31,488 nucleotides of DNA from Phycisphaeraceae bacterium. GTDB lineage: Bacteria; Planctomycetota; Phycisphaerae; Phycisphaerales; Phycisphaeraceae. Below, one piece after another: positions 12,001 through 17,540 of the stretch; the first letter of the stretch is position 1, and every line of letters starts with the position of its first letter. The notes below the pieces were generated by a model, which was not told where the DNA came from, did no database searches, and saw only the letters and a list, made by a program, of their open reading frames with translations. The position numbers and the translations under genes were made by a program. The DNA lies in contig JADZCW010000129.1 in NCBI GenBank assembly GCA_020851395.1, positions 1-31,488 of the forward strand, written 5' to 3'.

Positions 12001-12669
12001 CAGGCCGGCTACATCAACCTCATGCCCGGCAACGCCTCGACCCAGACCGACGCGGTCAACGAGGCCATCGCCAGCTCCGGCAACGGCTTCTACATCAACG
12101 GCGACACCGCCGTGACCCCCGGCACCCCCGGCTCGGGCCACATCCCCGACTACGCCCTCTACGGCGGCAACGCGGGCAACGATGAGGACCTCTCCTCGCC
12201 GATCCCCGACATGTCCGAGCTCGATCCCACCAACGCCCACGCCAACGACAGCATCGCCGATTTCCTGGGCACCTCGCGCAGCAGCCTGGGCCTGGAGATG
12301 GGCGGAACCTGGGGCACTTACATCGCCGCGGGCGTCATGGCCTACTTCACCTACCGGGGGTACACGGACGTTGCCGCAGCCGTCACCATCGCATGGGGCA
12401 GCCTCTCCTGGGACGCTTACACTGCGCAGATCGACGCCGATCAGCCCGTCCTGCTGAGTGTGGATTCCGATGGCAACGGCACGGTCGACCACACGGTCCT
12501 GGCGATCGGCTACGACCGTCAGACGCATCAGTACGCCTGCCATCGAACCTGGGAGACCGACGACCCCTTCACCGCTCAGGATGAAGCGCTGTTCTGGTAT
12601 GATTTCACAGGAGTCGCCACGGGCGTGGACTTCGGCATCAATCAGGCCGTATTCGTGAGCGTTGCGTAA
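79..12669 (+). CDS. Giant LEPR-XLL surface protein with C-terminal C39-like cysteine peptidase
   Basis: A secreted or surface protein of about 4,196 residues. The N-terminus carries ESLEPRLLLS (residues 22-31), the LEPR-XLL signature known from giant planctomycete proteins. Visible in order: a propeller-like region (about 60-1000); a PPC-like beta-sandwich (about 1096-1190); a long stretch of short G-D-L/G-G-x-I beta-helix-like repeats (about 1210-2720); a second propeller-like region (about 2910-3420) with phrases such as VRIDPATGGI; more beta-helix repeats (about 3435-3775); an Ig-like segment with IIFSEPIT (about 3785-3895); an EF-hand-like loop DVDGDGTEGG; and a papain-fold domain with WWFGCTPTA (Cys3961) and DHTVLAIGYD (His4138). 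I chose ATG 79 because GAGGAG at 66-71 lies 7 nt upstream; ATG 76 and TTG 37 are also in frame. Domain limits are approximate. Adhesive or structural function and self-processing are inferred. The export-type genes downstream make it a likely substrate. Confidence 0.9.
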   Translation: MFDRSDRPQISLSLNDPRTCLESLEPRLLLSTVYGGETFEFQDAQQQRIVVSVSGNVVVEIIGATVSNNDNSLILHQMPGSILTSPVGRAGTRLNGGFGGSKGSDPVTFDSINGAPIEYFVPPTPGGGGGDLGGDVLAVNALASNADGDTYGFNYFESPSGVPLPTIHLFKFEDHGASPATETPIADIGSRILTLIYGGPLPDTNPPAVTAVDAAAFNPVDGRLYFVVTVDRADQETSPQGLQYVFSIDVSGPLNLAFLTLQRVDNDGLFGDTDGTRQVQVHSIAFDQVLDTPGDYGTQSNPSSYMWAFYTQQLPDEGEQGVLGKFSVYGGAGPAIINTASPVRSTPLTEGQGDNLQPILSIRGIDFSTNNPTEPEEWIYAITNEGSNSSMLFIDIDLNQPNRLAVTTTRYGPVSDPDDPDATPSTADDILGDDVIRGESPGSLTWNPVLINPYTGRPGVFLFADTETDDLMYVSELQRFGEANAFFIYVTQGDPNGYITLSVATYDEARDERTLTPYGGSPQELRVMNTFTGQLVTLGVGIGGVTIGAVTQDLDPDDPEDDLLPLLQGSLSGSRLDGFYGSLGTVPAGMQNLTAGLVVARSLLQFDKTGSTLASKLLGWNMDLVEGLSASGDGRTLVLIDTDSINSAGIRYTTPTDEMAFYDTVTHTLGTPVQIRYESVGGDPLSNVQGLDYGGGFFEEKLFAIYDVDSSAGIDLRLGTIDTAGVFTPVSVGSQLDASIVAVQAMAFTPDQTQLYIIGLDIAGEARIYRYDIDPATGNASGFVTIGQLVDAASSELLTNFGSMDFTAATVGGLPQLLAHDRHNGRLVDISLAASGGQVVVGANVATEKGSLRPAVGAITYDRQHNRMYAVDNTFSQVPLVGEGVAFESAALMVLTGMTSNASRPQDLGKFLLGGTITGAVSISGSMNTFYAGWIVVGNARGQGFGSPDFPTNFFVGGDLLTLISPNSIGGQLPDTDDPLTLQRVNYATGLDMVVNGRLGMVRTPIDFLGSIQVRNNIAPGDLDFRYTSIDELEDSRWAMDEESAIDLLSNSWLDGELYWINLISETNYLLNYDTGAGLHIPQFLGALPTTAIGSDSIVLNGRLTFDVTGPPDVIDSYNIALMAGQTITLQLLGADISLFLFDPDGNVVASNYSRLGGYNRPFSFTTERPGVYRVGVYALGDLNFNGDDDDIEYIDPDDAYQLRISGLGNLAFGGLSAGRHIYGMDVSSPTFEVDNGDLGALWAAEGQLVSAVGAGSLFFYAGADPLASFNAGVSSIRIIDGNLRAMQASNIGLKDFEFADDWLNDPEIEVWSGNVGMIRSGGFMSVDIGALAFFEDVTNPFDRSFFNSIDIRPIGGDVQFIDAGVDPEVDNGEFWGNIRVNGSIGVIRADSVNTRAHRGAYPVTSFEINASGTGDHEAIDLIDVRGDWGNVQGGGPALSIGGGGNIRFIRVGGLAFNDTYFGIPESSIQINFELNSGTSEFTTHSMRFVDDGGSVFYVDSLRDVPNPSYDPVNAPTFAEYLPNLLVVTALGVRHSGGVVVTSVRAGRPQTTTTARVNGQTLPIAGGVSVWSESGAAAEIGQIYIDHAARTLPGVLADNPGGATEDQWTVNVLIRGSTAIDVYDISSSEFVVFNQIRNDSGYRDGAVLVGGNLYNGLIQGVGTLFAAGNLGMAYGSTDAYLAGTRVLIDQIDAYSGENLITLYPMGTKDFGWVIRRLDSAPAVVGRVAANRAMGNLLIAGDVREFVADADRNFKSNDSLHEGIAGPIWVTNINGGAGIGSPTNMVGLVDIGEGIAPAGSGYVMLGGIVVGDSVSRSNDYASIGTVRNNGLGSDIQGAVIATGRIDQILLNDGALIGARIFAGYLDDPYQTSEPQSYIRSSTNEIFGANIPEYELGRIEINGRGGILGSYIGATDIGPISVRGGFGIISSLIQMNLIGTLRSLYVDGYGIRDTRIVGGTDIGDITLGGRGQMIAASPAIFTPSVFQSELGLSPFGHAITDRSDLHTYLGTSAGNRLINGVTDTGVIEDSVVKASNSLGNVRAYQIRTTPGGTDEPSGLTSIQIANRIASIQVLDNIDGLNIVTGEIKKFQPGADVSRLQMSVAGPIQSIVIRGSLLGNSSILAAGDNGYINQIQVSGDVIGSIEAFSKINKIQIGGNLTGNVIVHGQNLRSRDYALGSLTLGGSLLDGSLDIAGNANQIKIAGGLGVLGDELRIRGSLRSLTVGTDRSVTDASIELNLIVDGDLGTLNVNGAINGQVLVGGTLGSLVLTNRTGSPIDLIAAPIAVHGDLKTVRLTDGNLAADLSVGGAINSLDVRNGNVAADVTAGGSINRFNLTNGSILAGATVTSSLGDIKNLSISGGDLLGEVRAPNGQIQNLSVRGSDIGPAALVQAMVIRSLKIDGTVQSGASILASGAITSLIIGGDIQSGVTLTAGSAKSIQVGGDLATSMTIGGGDSSSSAITVGGDLGAPGSLIDIATGATVRVGGAILAGSVLSVDGDLQLQATGDVAGDVIAGGKIQRLTAGSLTDAAVVAGYDITALTVSGAVTRSLVQAGASQLAGSTLFDAGTARSGEFGSVSIGSVVNSILAAGGNIKSFKSQSMTGSTLSSGLVLAGAAIDQVRDGTLDLSVAGDRNTARQGVTLIRGDILSLTGGDLVASQVSAGVDPGADGDFATDADNTVLTSRTGGASFVKVQSINLDAASRIVADGVIDARSAMGAGEVNNASVTYTVADLTTNNPLSAYLGTATANTPYVFTSAGARTVTITLTGPGSVDVYDEVGFDTDLTIGSLVLTGTTSSSSLVITTSMPGDVAIGRVLAADDTTIGRFSFDGDLVGDGTDDPDFWVDGSMNTLSFRNLGDDLAGRVGGAISTLSIQTQGSGSLVVGGKINNLIVVDSSGTGIFGGLATSPLASIRQMTTSDAGATWVFDTATRKIGRVDLTTGALVGSTFSVTDPLASGAAAILDVSAMDFGLDSLSATRLLAVANILDLSPTVTLGDIAASTVALRALAVNASGQIFAIDSSSGTDHLVRIDPATGGIAEDRGQIRDIFGNTFTANITALAFDASDVLYGVTSDLDGNGSTFDTFSGAAMIKIETSASAGRDHLVASGPGANSAGIRLNAGGFTGSVRGMVARPGGFYIVVNTGFGSSLLTTQFTDNTSPTPDTVSATLVGAITAGGATGIVGMGYDANGNLLGLSVIGGQAAMVKINTDNPLNSSLVSSAGVISPTLDAFAVYTPTGGGTTMAYAYDTDAIGGRFLTSPGIVATLGTITTAAGPTQGQFDRLSTLVRDALGTPLGEAITAFAVAPGDAGHVFVVTDSGLLYEFDQNGQLQNGGAIGAVLGRGTGQAMHIVGMDFNAAGDLVGLDSLQNRLVTISLIDALATPRTDSGVVPATGIYGLSFDPINDRFAAFRSSDNTLVELLATTQAEFEAIAGGIIADSINRISITGSGYAGRIATTGNTIGNLDVQGDFAGRISASSINSYNQRAGDFSGALTALGGIKQFQLAAGSILADGFVQAGGAIGRLSVKGDMAGSISAHDLSQLSVTGDVTSAGRIAVTGELGTADVRGDFDGTLEAGSVRSNLKVGGALGATGRLSVDGDVQNLQIANGVAAGGAIVIDGSVRTIRISQTFAGTIDVRMSVNSAGFGTLSGGRVGIGTGLSNLTVSGDMLSSVISVGAWLGPDGLYNTADDVIVGGSISRASIRGAMTDSAVVAGVLPDVSHGPGLPANKTAYVSDSAEAGGILTSVIGNMSVNGLVSASSAAAADGITRTSGAHINQLNQAVLTDPAGMPTVVSIDYISDTQVRIIFSEPITTGSIVLSVDADGDGSLASPADVVGSVTLRDSNSRIMSDVTLSYTTLTDSHGDVQGVLIITRSAGLFVVSGGVGPLMSVNLTASTGENTLLDRSGSRSGLLDWNLDGVQTPGEDALGSVTDVDGDGTEGGSLLPEFLSAVIASVPAYEWWFGCTPTAVGMLMGYYDQAGYINLMPGNASTQTDAVNEAIASSGNGFYINGDTAVTPGTPGSGHIPDYALYGGNAGNDEDLSSPIPDMSELDPTNAHANDSIADFLGTSRSSLGLEMGGTWGTYIAAGVMAYFTYRGYTDVAAAVTIAWGSLSWDAYTAQIDADQPVLLSVDSDGNGTVDHTVLAIGYDRQTHQYACHRTWETDDPFTAQDEALFWYDFTGVATGVDFGINQAVFVSVA

Positions 12670-12745
12670 TGACCTTCTGTGGCCTCCGCTGGGACTGACC
12701 TCGGTCGGCCCTCGGCGCGACCGGGCGATCCCCCGGCATGCCAGC

Positions 12746-12751
12746 TAAAAT
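12746..12751 (+). promoter_or_regulatory. Possible -10 element upstream of the DUF3467 gene
   Basis: TAAAAT lies in the only AT-rich patch of the 125-bp spacer after the giant gene, 43 nt before the DUF3467 start. No convincing -35 hexamer lies 16-18 bp upstream, so this is weak. If real, the export-type genes are transcribed at least partly independently of the giant gene. Confidence 0.25.
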
Positions 12752-12794
12752 ATGTGACCCCTGCCATCTTTTTGCCGATTTGAGGATGATACCC

Positions 12795-13199
12795 ATGAGC
12801 GAGAACGTCACCCCCCGTCCCTCCGGCCCCGTTGACGACCAGGCCCGCCAGCAGACCGGCGGCCAGCAGGTCCGCCTGCACATCGACGATCGCGAGATGT
12901 CCACCATCTACGCCAACGCTTTCCGCACCAGCACCACCGCCGAGGAGATCATCCTCGACTTCGGCATGAACCTGGTCGTCCCCTCGCAGGCCCAGCAGGG
13001 CGCTCCCGCCGGGGGCGCTTCCGGGGGCGCGGCCGAGCCGGCCGGCGACATCCTCTTCAAGCTCAACAACCGCGTGGTGATGAACTACTACACCGCCAAG
13101 CGCCTGGCCCTGCTGCTCGGGCAGGTCGTCACCCGCCACGAAGAACGTTTCGGCGAATTGAAGCTCAACGCCGCCGAGCGCGCCGTCCGCAAGGGCTGA
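12795..13199 (+). CDS. DUF3467 family protein
   Basis: A small cytosolic-looking protein of 134 residues, recognised as DUF3467. The family features seen are RLHIDDREM near residue 29, STIYANAFR, then EEIILDFGMN, and a C-terminal half with NNRVVMNYYTAKRLALLLG and QVVTRHEERFGEL. A Gly/Ala/Pro-rich linker (about residues 67-84) separates the two halves. ATG 12795 is preceded by GAGGA at 12782-12786 with 8-nt spacing, which favours it over the further upstream in-frame start at 12738. No function is established for the family. It lies between the giant surface protein and the GAF-HlyD gene, 29 bp before the latter, so it may be co-transcribed with the export-type genes. A regulatory or chaperone-like role would be a guess. 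Confidence 0.85.
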   Translation: MSENVTPRPSGPVDDQARQQTGGQQVRLHIDDREMSTIYANAFRTSTTAEEIILDFGMNLVVPSQAQQGAPAGGASGGAAEPAGDILFKLNNRVVMNYYTAKRLALLLGQVVTRHEERFGELKLNAAERAVRKG

Positions 13200-13228
13200 C
13201 GCGCCCGGGGCATGGACCCATCTAGCGC

Positions 13229-15184
13229 ATGGCCCTGGAACAGCACCAAAGCCCCGCCCCGGCCGCGCCGGCCCGCACACCCCTGACGCTGCTGGACCTG
13301 GTCGAGCAGCTCTCCCGCTTCGAGGGCCCGCCGGACCTGTTCCTGCGGTCGCTCCTGGCGTTCCAGTGCCGCATCGCCGCCGCCGGCGCCGGCGCCATCC
13401 TGCGCTCCGTTCCGGGCAACGCCCCCGGAAGTGCCCCCGGAACGGTCCCCGGAAACGGGCAGGGCCAGCCCGCCAGCTCCGCGGAGGTCCTGGCGGTCTT
13501 CCCCCCCATGCCCGCCCCGACGGCCAACGCCCCGCCCCCGGTCTGGCTCTCCCAGGCCGCTGAGAGCGCCGCGGCCGTCACCGCCGGCGGCAAGACCGTC
13601 ATCGTCCCCCTCCGCCGCGCCAGCGACCTCTACGGCCAGCCCGCCGGCCAGCATCTGATGCTCCTGCCGCTGCACAGCGGCACGTCCGTCCGTGGCGTCC
13701 AGGCTTTCTATTTCGACACCGCCGAGCCGACCATCCTCGGCCGGGCCCAGGAACGGCTCGAGCTGACCGTGGCCCTGCTGAGCCTCTACGAGATGCGTCT
13801 GACCCTCCAGGCCCGCGGCGAGGACCTCCGCCGGCTCCAACGGGCGATGGAAGTCCTTTCAGCCGTCAATGACTGCCCCAACTTCCGGGGGGCCGCGATG
13901 GCCGCCTGCAACCAGGTCGCCTCCCGCTGGAACGCCCACCGCGTGAGCCTGGGCGTCCTGCGCGGCCGGTACGTCCACCTCCAGGCCCTGTCCCACACCG
14001 AGAAGTTCACCCGCAAGATGCGGCTCGTCCAGGACATCGAGTCAGCCATGGAGGAGTGCCTCGACCAGGACGTCGAGATCCTCTACCCCCCCCCGGACGG
14101 CGCGCCCTACATCAGCCGCGCCGCCGCGGAGCTCTCGACCCGTCAGGGCCCAGCGACCCTGGCCTGCATGCCCCTGCGCCGCATGGGCAAGGTCGTGGGC
14201 GTCCTGGCCGTCGAGCGATCCCCCGATCAGCCCTTCAACCTGGGCGAGATCGAGCTGCTGCGCGTCACTTCGGACCTGGTCGCTCCGCGCCTGATCGATC
14301 GCTTCGAGACCGACCGCTGGTTCGGCGCCCGCTGGGCCGCCCAGTCCAAAGAGGCCCTGGCCACCCTTGTCGGCCCGACCCACACCTGGGCCAAGGCCAC
14401 CGCCGCCGGCGTCTTCCTGGCCATCGCATTCCTGACCCTCTTCCGGGGGGCCGACCGCGTCCGGGCCGACTTCGACGTCCAGCCCATCGAGCTCCGCATC
14501 CTCTCAGCCCCCTTCGACGGCATCCTCCACGAGGTCGACGTCGATCCGGGCCAGACGGTGGTGGGGGGGCAGACGGTCCTGGCCAAGCTCGACACCACCG
14601 AGCTTGAGCTCAGCCTCCACCAGGCCCAGCTCGAGCAGTCCCAGGCCCGCCAGGAGGCTGACATCGCCCTGCGCGACGGCAAGATGCCCGACCGCGAGAT
14701 CGCCCTGCGCCGGGCCGACAAGAGCCAGCCCGTCATCGACCAGCTCCAGTTCCGCATCGACCGCGCCGCCATCCGCTCACCCGTCGACGGCATCGTCATG
14801 CAGGGCGACCTCAAGCGTCAGATCGGCGCCCCGGTCAAGCAGGGCGACACCCTCTTCGAGGTCGCGCCCCCCCAGTCCCTGCGGGCCGAGCTGCTCGTCC
14901 CCGAGCACCGCGTCTCGGACGTGAAGGTCGGCCAGCACGGCCAGCTCGCCGCAACCTCCCACCCGGGCCACTACATTAGCTTCACGGTCGAGCGCATCGA
15001 CCCCGTGGCCGAGGTTCGTGAGACCCGCAACGTCTTCCGCGTCCGCGTCAAGCTTGACGAGGTTCCCTCCTGGCTGCGGCCAGGCATGGAGGGCGTGGCC
15101 AAGATCGACATCGGCCGCCGGGCCTTCGGCTACCTCTGGACCCGCGAGCTGGTCAACTGGCTGCGGATGAAGCTGTGGATCTGA
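13229..15184 (+). CDS. GAF domain-transmembrane-HlyD membrane fusion protein
   Basis: A 651-residue fusion. Residues about 1-200 are poorly defined and include a Pro-Gly-rich tetrapeptide repeat at 61-76. Residues about 203-359 look like a GAF sensor domain (LSAVNDCPNFRGAAMAACNQ at the start, MGKVVGVLAVER near the end). One membrane segment follows (about 391-406, AAGVFLAIAFLTLF). The rest is an HlyD/AcrA-type adaptor: a first lipoyl-like half (SAPFDGILHEVDVDPGQTV, about 426-444), a short coiled coil, a second half (IRSPVDGIVMQGD) and a beta-barrel segment ending LRPGMEGVAKIDIG. The topology suggests a cytoplasmic sensor joined to an adaptor outside the inner membrane. It is followed after 91 bp by the M50-HlyD gene. 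Such fusions are usually annotated as HlyD or RND adaptors, but no RND pump or ABC transporter is nearby. ATG 13229 lacks a clear ribosome binding site. Confidence 0.85.
   Translation: MALEQHQSPAPAAPARTPLTLLDLVEQLSRFEGPPDLFLRSLLAFQCRIAAAGAGAILRSVPGNAPGSAPGTVPGNGQGQPASSAEVLAVFPPMPAPTANAPPPVWLSQAAESAAAVTAGGKTVIVPLRRASDLYGQPAGQHLMLLPLHSGTSVRGVQAFYFDTAEPTILGRAQERLELTVALLSLYEMRLTLQARGEDLRRLQRAMEVLSAVNDCPNFRGAAMAACNQVASRWNAHRVSLGVLRGRYVHLQALSHTEKFTRKMRLVQDIESAMEECLDQDVEILYPPPDGAPYISRAAAELSTRQGPATLACMPLRRMGKVVGVLAVERSPDQPFNLGEIELLRVTSDLVAPRLIDRFETDRWFGARWAAQSKEALATLVGPTHTWAKATAAGVFLAIAFLTLFRGADRVRADFDVQPIELRILSAPFDGILHEVDVDPGQTVVGGQTVLAKLDTTELELSLHQAQLEQSQARQEADIALRDGKMPDREIALRRADKSQPVIDQLQFRIDRAAIRSPVDGIVMQGDLKRQIGAPVKQGDTLFEVAPPQSLRAELLVPEHRVSDVKVGQHGQLAATSHPGHYISFTVERIDPVAEVRETRNVFRVRVKLDEVPSWLRPGMEGVAKIDIGRRAFGYLWTRELVNWLRMKLWI
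13409..13456 (+). repeat. In-frame 4 x 12-bp repeat encoding Pro-Gly tetrapeptides
   Basis: Four consecutive 12-bp units start at 13409, 13421, 13433 and 13445. The last three contain CCCCGGAA. They encode VPGN, APGS, APGT and VPGN in the GAF-HlyD protein. The same CCCCGGAA core recurs with a 9-bp period in the spacer at 17494-17529. The stretch probably forms a flexible linker. Confidence 0.75.
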
Positions 15185-15205
15185 GCAGCGGCGCCGCCGG
15201 TCCGA

Positions 15206-15225
15206 CCCCACTTTTCCAGGTGGGG
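15206..15225 (+). other. Stem-loop between the GAF-HlyD and M50 genes
   Basis: CCCCAC (15206-15211) pairs with GTGGGG (15220-15225) around an 8-nt loop, 21 nt after the GAF-HlyD stop codon. No T-run follows, so it is not a canonical intrinsic terminator. It may stabilise mRNA or be incidental in GC-rich DNA. Confidence 0.35.
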
Positions 15226-15242
15226 CCCATGCGTGCTCGGCC

Positions 15243-15270
15243 GTACCCCGTACCCCTTACCCTGTACCCC
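15243..15270 (+). repeat. Heptamer tandem repeat before the M50 gene
   Basis: Four 7-bp units, GTACCCC, GTACCCC, TTACCCT and GTACCCC, end 5 nt before the ATG at 15276, where a ribosome binding site would normally lie. The 7-bp period and C-runs resemble the larger array at 17541-17589 before the SecA-like gene. Confidence 0.7.
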
Positions 15271-15275
15271 TCCTG

Positions 15276-17489
15276 ATGCCCACTGATCGCCCCACCTTCA
15301 GCGAACTCTGGTACCGCGTGGCGGAGCTGCGCCCACGTCTGCGGCCGACGATCCAGACCTACCGCCAGTCCTTCCGCCACCAGCTCTACCACGTCATCCG
15401 TGACCCCTCGAACAACCAGTTCTTCCGCCTCGACGACGCCGGCTATCACCTGATCGCCCTGCTCGACGGCCGGCGCACCGTCGCCGACGCCTGGAAGATC
15501 GCCAACGAGCAACTCGGCGACCGCTCCCCGACCCAGGGCGAGGTCATCGAGCTGCTCGGTCAGCTCTATTCAGCCAACCTCCTGCAGGCCGAGCTGCCCG
15601 CCGACGCCCAGGGCATGTTCGACCGTTACCGCCAGCGCGTCCGCCGCGAGGTCGGCTCCTACCTGCTGAACATCCTCTTCGTCCGCATCCCGCTGCTGGA
15701 CCCCGACCCGATCCTCGACGCCTGGGAGCCGGTTGTCCGCTGGGTCTTTTCCTGGATCGGCCTGGCCGTCTGGGCGTTGCTGCTGGCCACGGCGGGCTAC
15801 TTCCTCGTCGGCAAGGGCGACGAGCTGTTCTCCAACGCCGCGGGCATCCTCGCCCCGGACAACCTGCTGCTCCTGTACATCAGCTTCGCCGTCATCAAGG
15901 CCATCCACGAGTTCGGCCACGGCTTCGCCTGCAAGACCTTCGGCCGCTACACCGGCACCGGAGGCGAGGTCCACACCCTGGGCATCATGTTCCTGGTCTT
16001 CATGCCGGTCCCCTACGTCGACGCCTCGAGCGCCACCGCCTTCCGCTCCAAGTGGCACAAGGCCGTCGTCGGCGCCGGAGGCATGTACGTCGAGCTCGCC
16101 GTCGCCGCCGTCGCCGCCATCTTCTGGTCCCAGACCTCCGCCACCGGCTCGGCCTTCGTCAGTACCGCCCACGCCCTGGCCTACAACGCCATGTTCGTCG
16201 CCTCGGTCTCCACCCTCATCTTCAACGGCAACCCGCTGCTCCGCTACGACGGCTACTACATCCTCTCGGACCTTCTGGAGATCCCCAACCTCGGCCAGCG
16301 CGGCCGCGACTACTTCTACTACCTCGTCAAACGCTACGCCTACGGCGTCCGCCGGCCCCGCAACCCCTCCCGCACCGTCGGCGAATCCTGGTGGCTGCTC
16401 TTCTACGCCGTGGCCTCGACCATCTACCGCGTCTTCATCTCCGTGGCCATCTTCCTCTTCGTCGCCGGCCAGTTCTTCATCGTCGGCATCCTCCTGGCCC
16501 TCGGGGCCGTCCTCGGCTGGGTCCTCGTGCCCCTGGGCCGGTTCGTCAAATACCTCATGACCAGCCCCGAGCTCCTGCGCGTCCGCACCCGCTCGCTCGG
16601 TTCGACGGCCGGGGCGCTGCTGGCCCTGCTGGTCTTCATCGGCCTGATCCCCATGCCCGACCGCGACCGCGCCACCGGCGTCGTCGAGCCTCGCCGCCTG
16701 GCCGTCATCCACATGGCCGCCAACGGCTACATCGAGTCCGCCCTGCCCTCGAACACCGCCGTGGCCCCCGCCCCCGACGGCAAGAGCGACCCCATCCTCG
16801 TCGCCCGCAACCCCGACCTCGAGACCGACCGCGACAGCTTCAAGGCCGAGATCGCCCTGACCCGCGCCCAGATGCAGGCCGAGGCCCTCCGCGACGTCGC
16901 CAAGGCCCGCATCCTCGAGGACCGCCTGCATTTCCTCCAGGAGCAGCTCAACACCGTCCAGGGCAAGATCGAAAAGCTAAGCGTCCAGCCGCCCTTCGCC
17001 GGCGCCTGGGTATCCCCTCAGATCGATCAGCTCACCGGCTCGTTCCGCAAGGAGGGCGACCCCGTCGGCCTGGTCGCCAGCACCGACGACCTGATCATCC
17101 GCGTCGTGGCCGACCAAAGCCTCGGCCCGCGCCTCGACCCCGCCTTCGACCCCGACGTCGGCGTCGACGTCCGCCTGCGGTCGAGCCCCGACGTCCACTT
17201 CCGGGGGCAGATCGAGCGCATCCTTCCCGCTGGCCAGCAGCAGCTCCCCTCCGCCTCCCTGGGCTACCAGGCCGGCGGCCCCGTCGCCGTCGACCCCAAG
17301 GACCCCAAGGGCACCAAGGCCCTCGAGCCCTACTTCGAGGTCGTGGTCAAGCCCCTGCCCGACAGCACGTCACTGCCCCTGTTCAGCGGCCAACGCGTGG
17401 TCCTGCGATTTGAGACCGCCCCCAAGCCGCTCGCCCAGCAGTGGTGGCGCGTCCTCCGCCAGCTCTTCCAGAAACGCTTCAAGGTCTAG
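15276..17489 (+). CDS. PqqD-like / M50 site-2 metalloprotease / HlyD fusion protein
   Basis: A 737-residue multipass membrane protein. The N-terminus (about 36-105: FFRLDDAGYHLIALLDGRRT) resembles PqqD-type peptide-binding domains. It is followed by several membrane helices and M50 (site-2 protease) motifs: HEFGH at 211-215 (zinc ligands His211 and His215, catalytic Glu212) and NGNPLLRYDGYY at 317-328, with Asp325 as the third ligand. The C-terminal third has a coiled coil (about 517-575) and a HlyD-like beta domain (PPFAGAWVSPQ). This matches proteins annotated as putative peptide zinc metalloproteases (YydH-like). All catalytic residues are present, so activity is expected. With the GAF-HlyD and SecA-like neighbours it probably acts on, or exports, a secreted substrate; that link is inferred. 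ATG 15276 directly follows a heptamer repeat and has no clear ribosome binding site. Confidence 0.88.
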   Translation: MPTDRPTFSELWYRVAELRPRLRPTIQTYRQSFRHQLYHVIRDPSNNQFFRLDDAGYHLIALLDGRRTVADAWKIANEQLGDRSPTQGEVIELLGQLYSANLLQAELPADAQGMFDRYRQRVRREVGSYLLNILFVRIPLLDPDPILDAWEPVVRWVFSWIGLAVWALLLATAGYFLVGKGDELFSNAAGILAPDNLLLLYISFAVIKAIHEFGHGFACKTFGRYTGTGGEVHTLGIMFLVFMPVPYVDASSATAFRSKWHKAVVGAGGMYVELAVAAVAAIFWSQTSATGSAFVSTAHALAYNAMFVASVSTLIFNGNPLLRYDGYYILSDLLEIPNLGQRGRDYFYYLVKRYAYGVRRPRNPSRTVGESWWLLFYAVASTIYRVFISVAIFLFVAGQFFIVGILLALGAVLGWVLVPLGRFVKYLMTSPELLRVRTRSLGSTAGALLALLVFIGLIPMPDRDRATGVVEPRRLAVIHMAANGYIESALPSNTAVAPAPDGKSDPILVARNPDLETDRDSFKAEIALTRAQMQAEALRDVAKARILEDRLHFLQEQLNTVQGKIEKLSVQPPFAGAWVSPQIDQLTGSFRKEGDPVGLVASTDDLIIRVVADQSLGPRLDPAFDPDVGVDVRLRSSPDVHFRGQIERILPAGQQQLPSASLGYQAGGPVAVDPKDPKGTKALEPYFEVVVKPLPDSTSLPLFSGQRVVLRFETAPKPLAQQWWRVLRQLFQKRFKV

Positions 17490-17493
17490 CCCC

Positions 17494-17529
17494 CCCCGGA
17501 AACCCCGGAACCCCCGGAAGCCCCGGAAG
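17494..17529 (+). repeat. 9-bp tandem repeat, CCCCGGAA core
   Basis: Four units start at 17494, 17503, 17512 and 17521, each CCCCGGAA plus one variable base. The array begins 4 nt after the M50 stop codon. It is a short non-coding microsatellite with the same core as the in-frame repeat at 13421-13456. Confidence 0.75.
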
Positions 17530-17540
17530 TGGGGGCCGAT

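Noticed and set aside
12721..12736. Short GC stem after the giant gene considered as an intrinsic terminator
   Set aside because: The stem is only 5 bp and has no T-tract after it.
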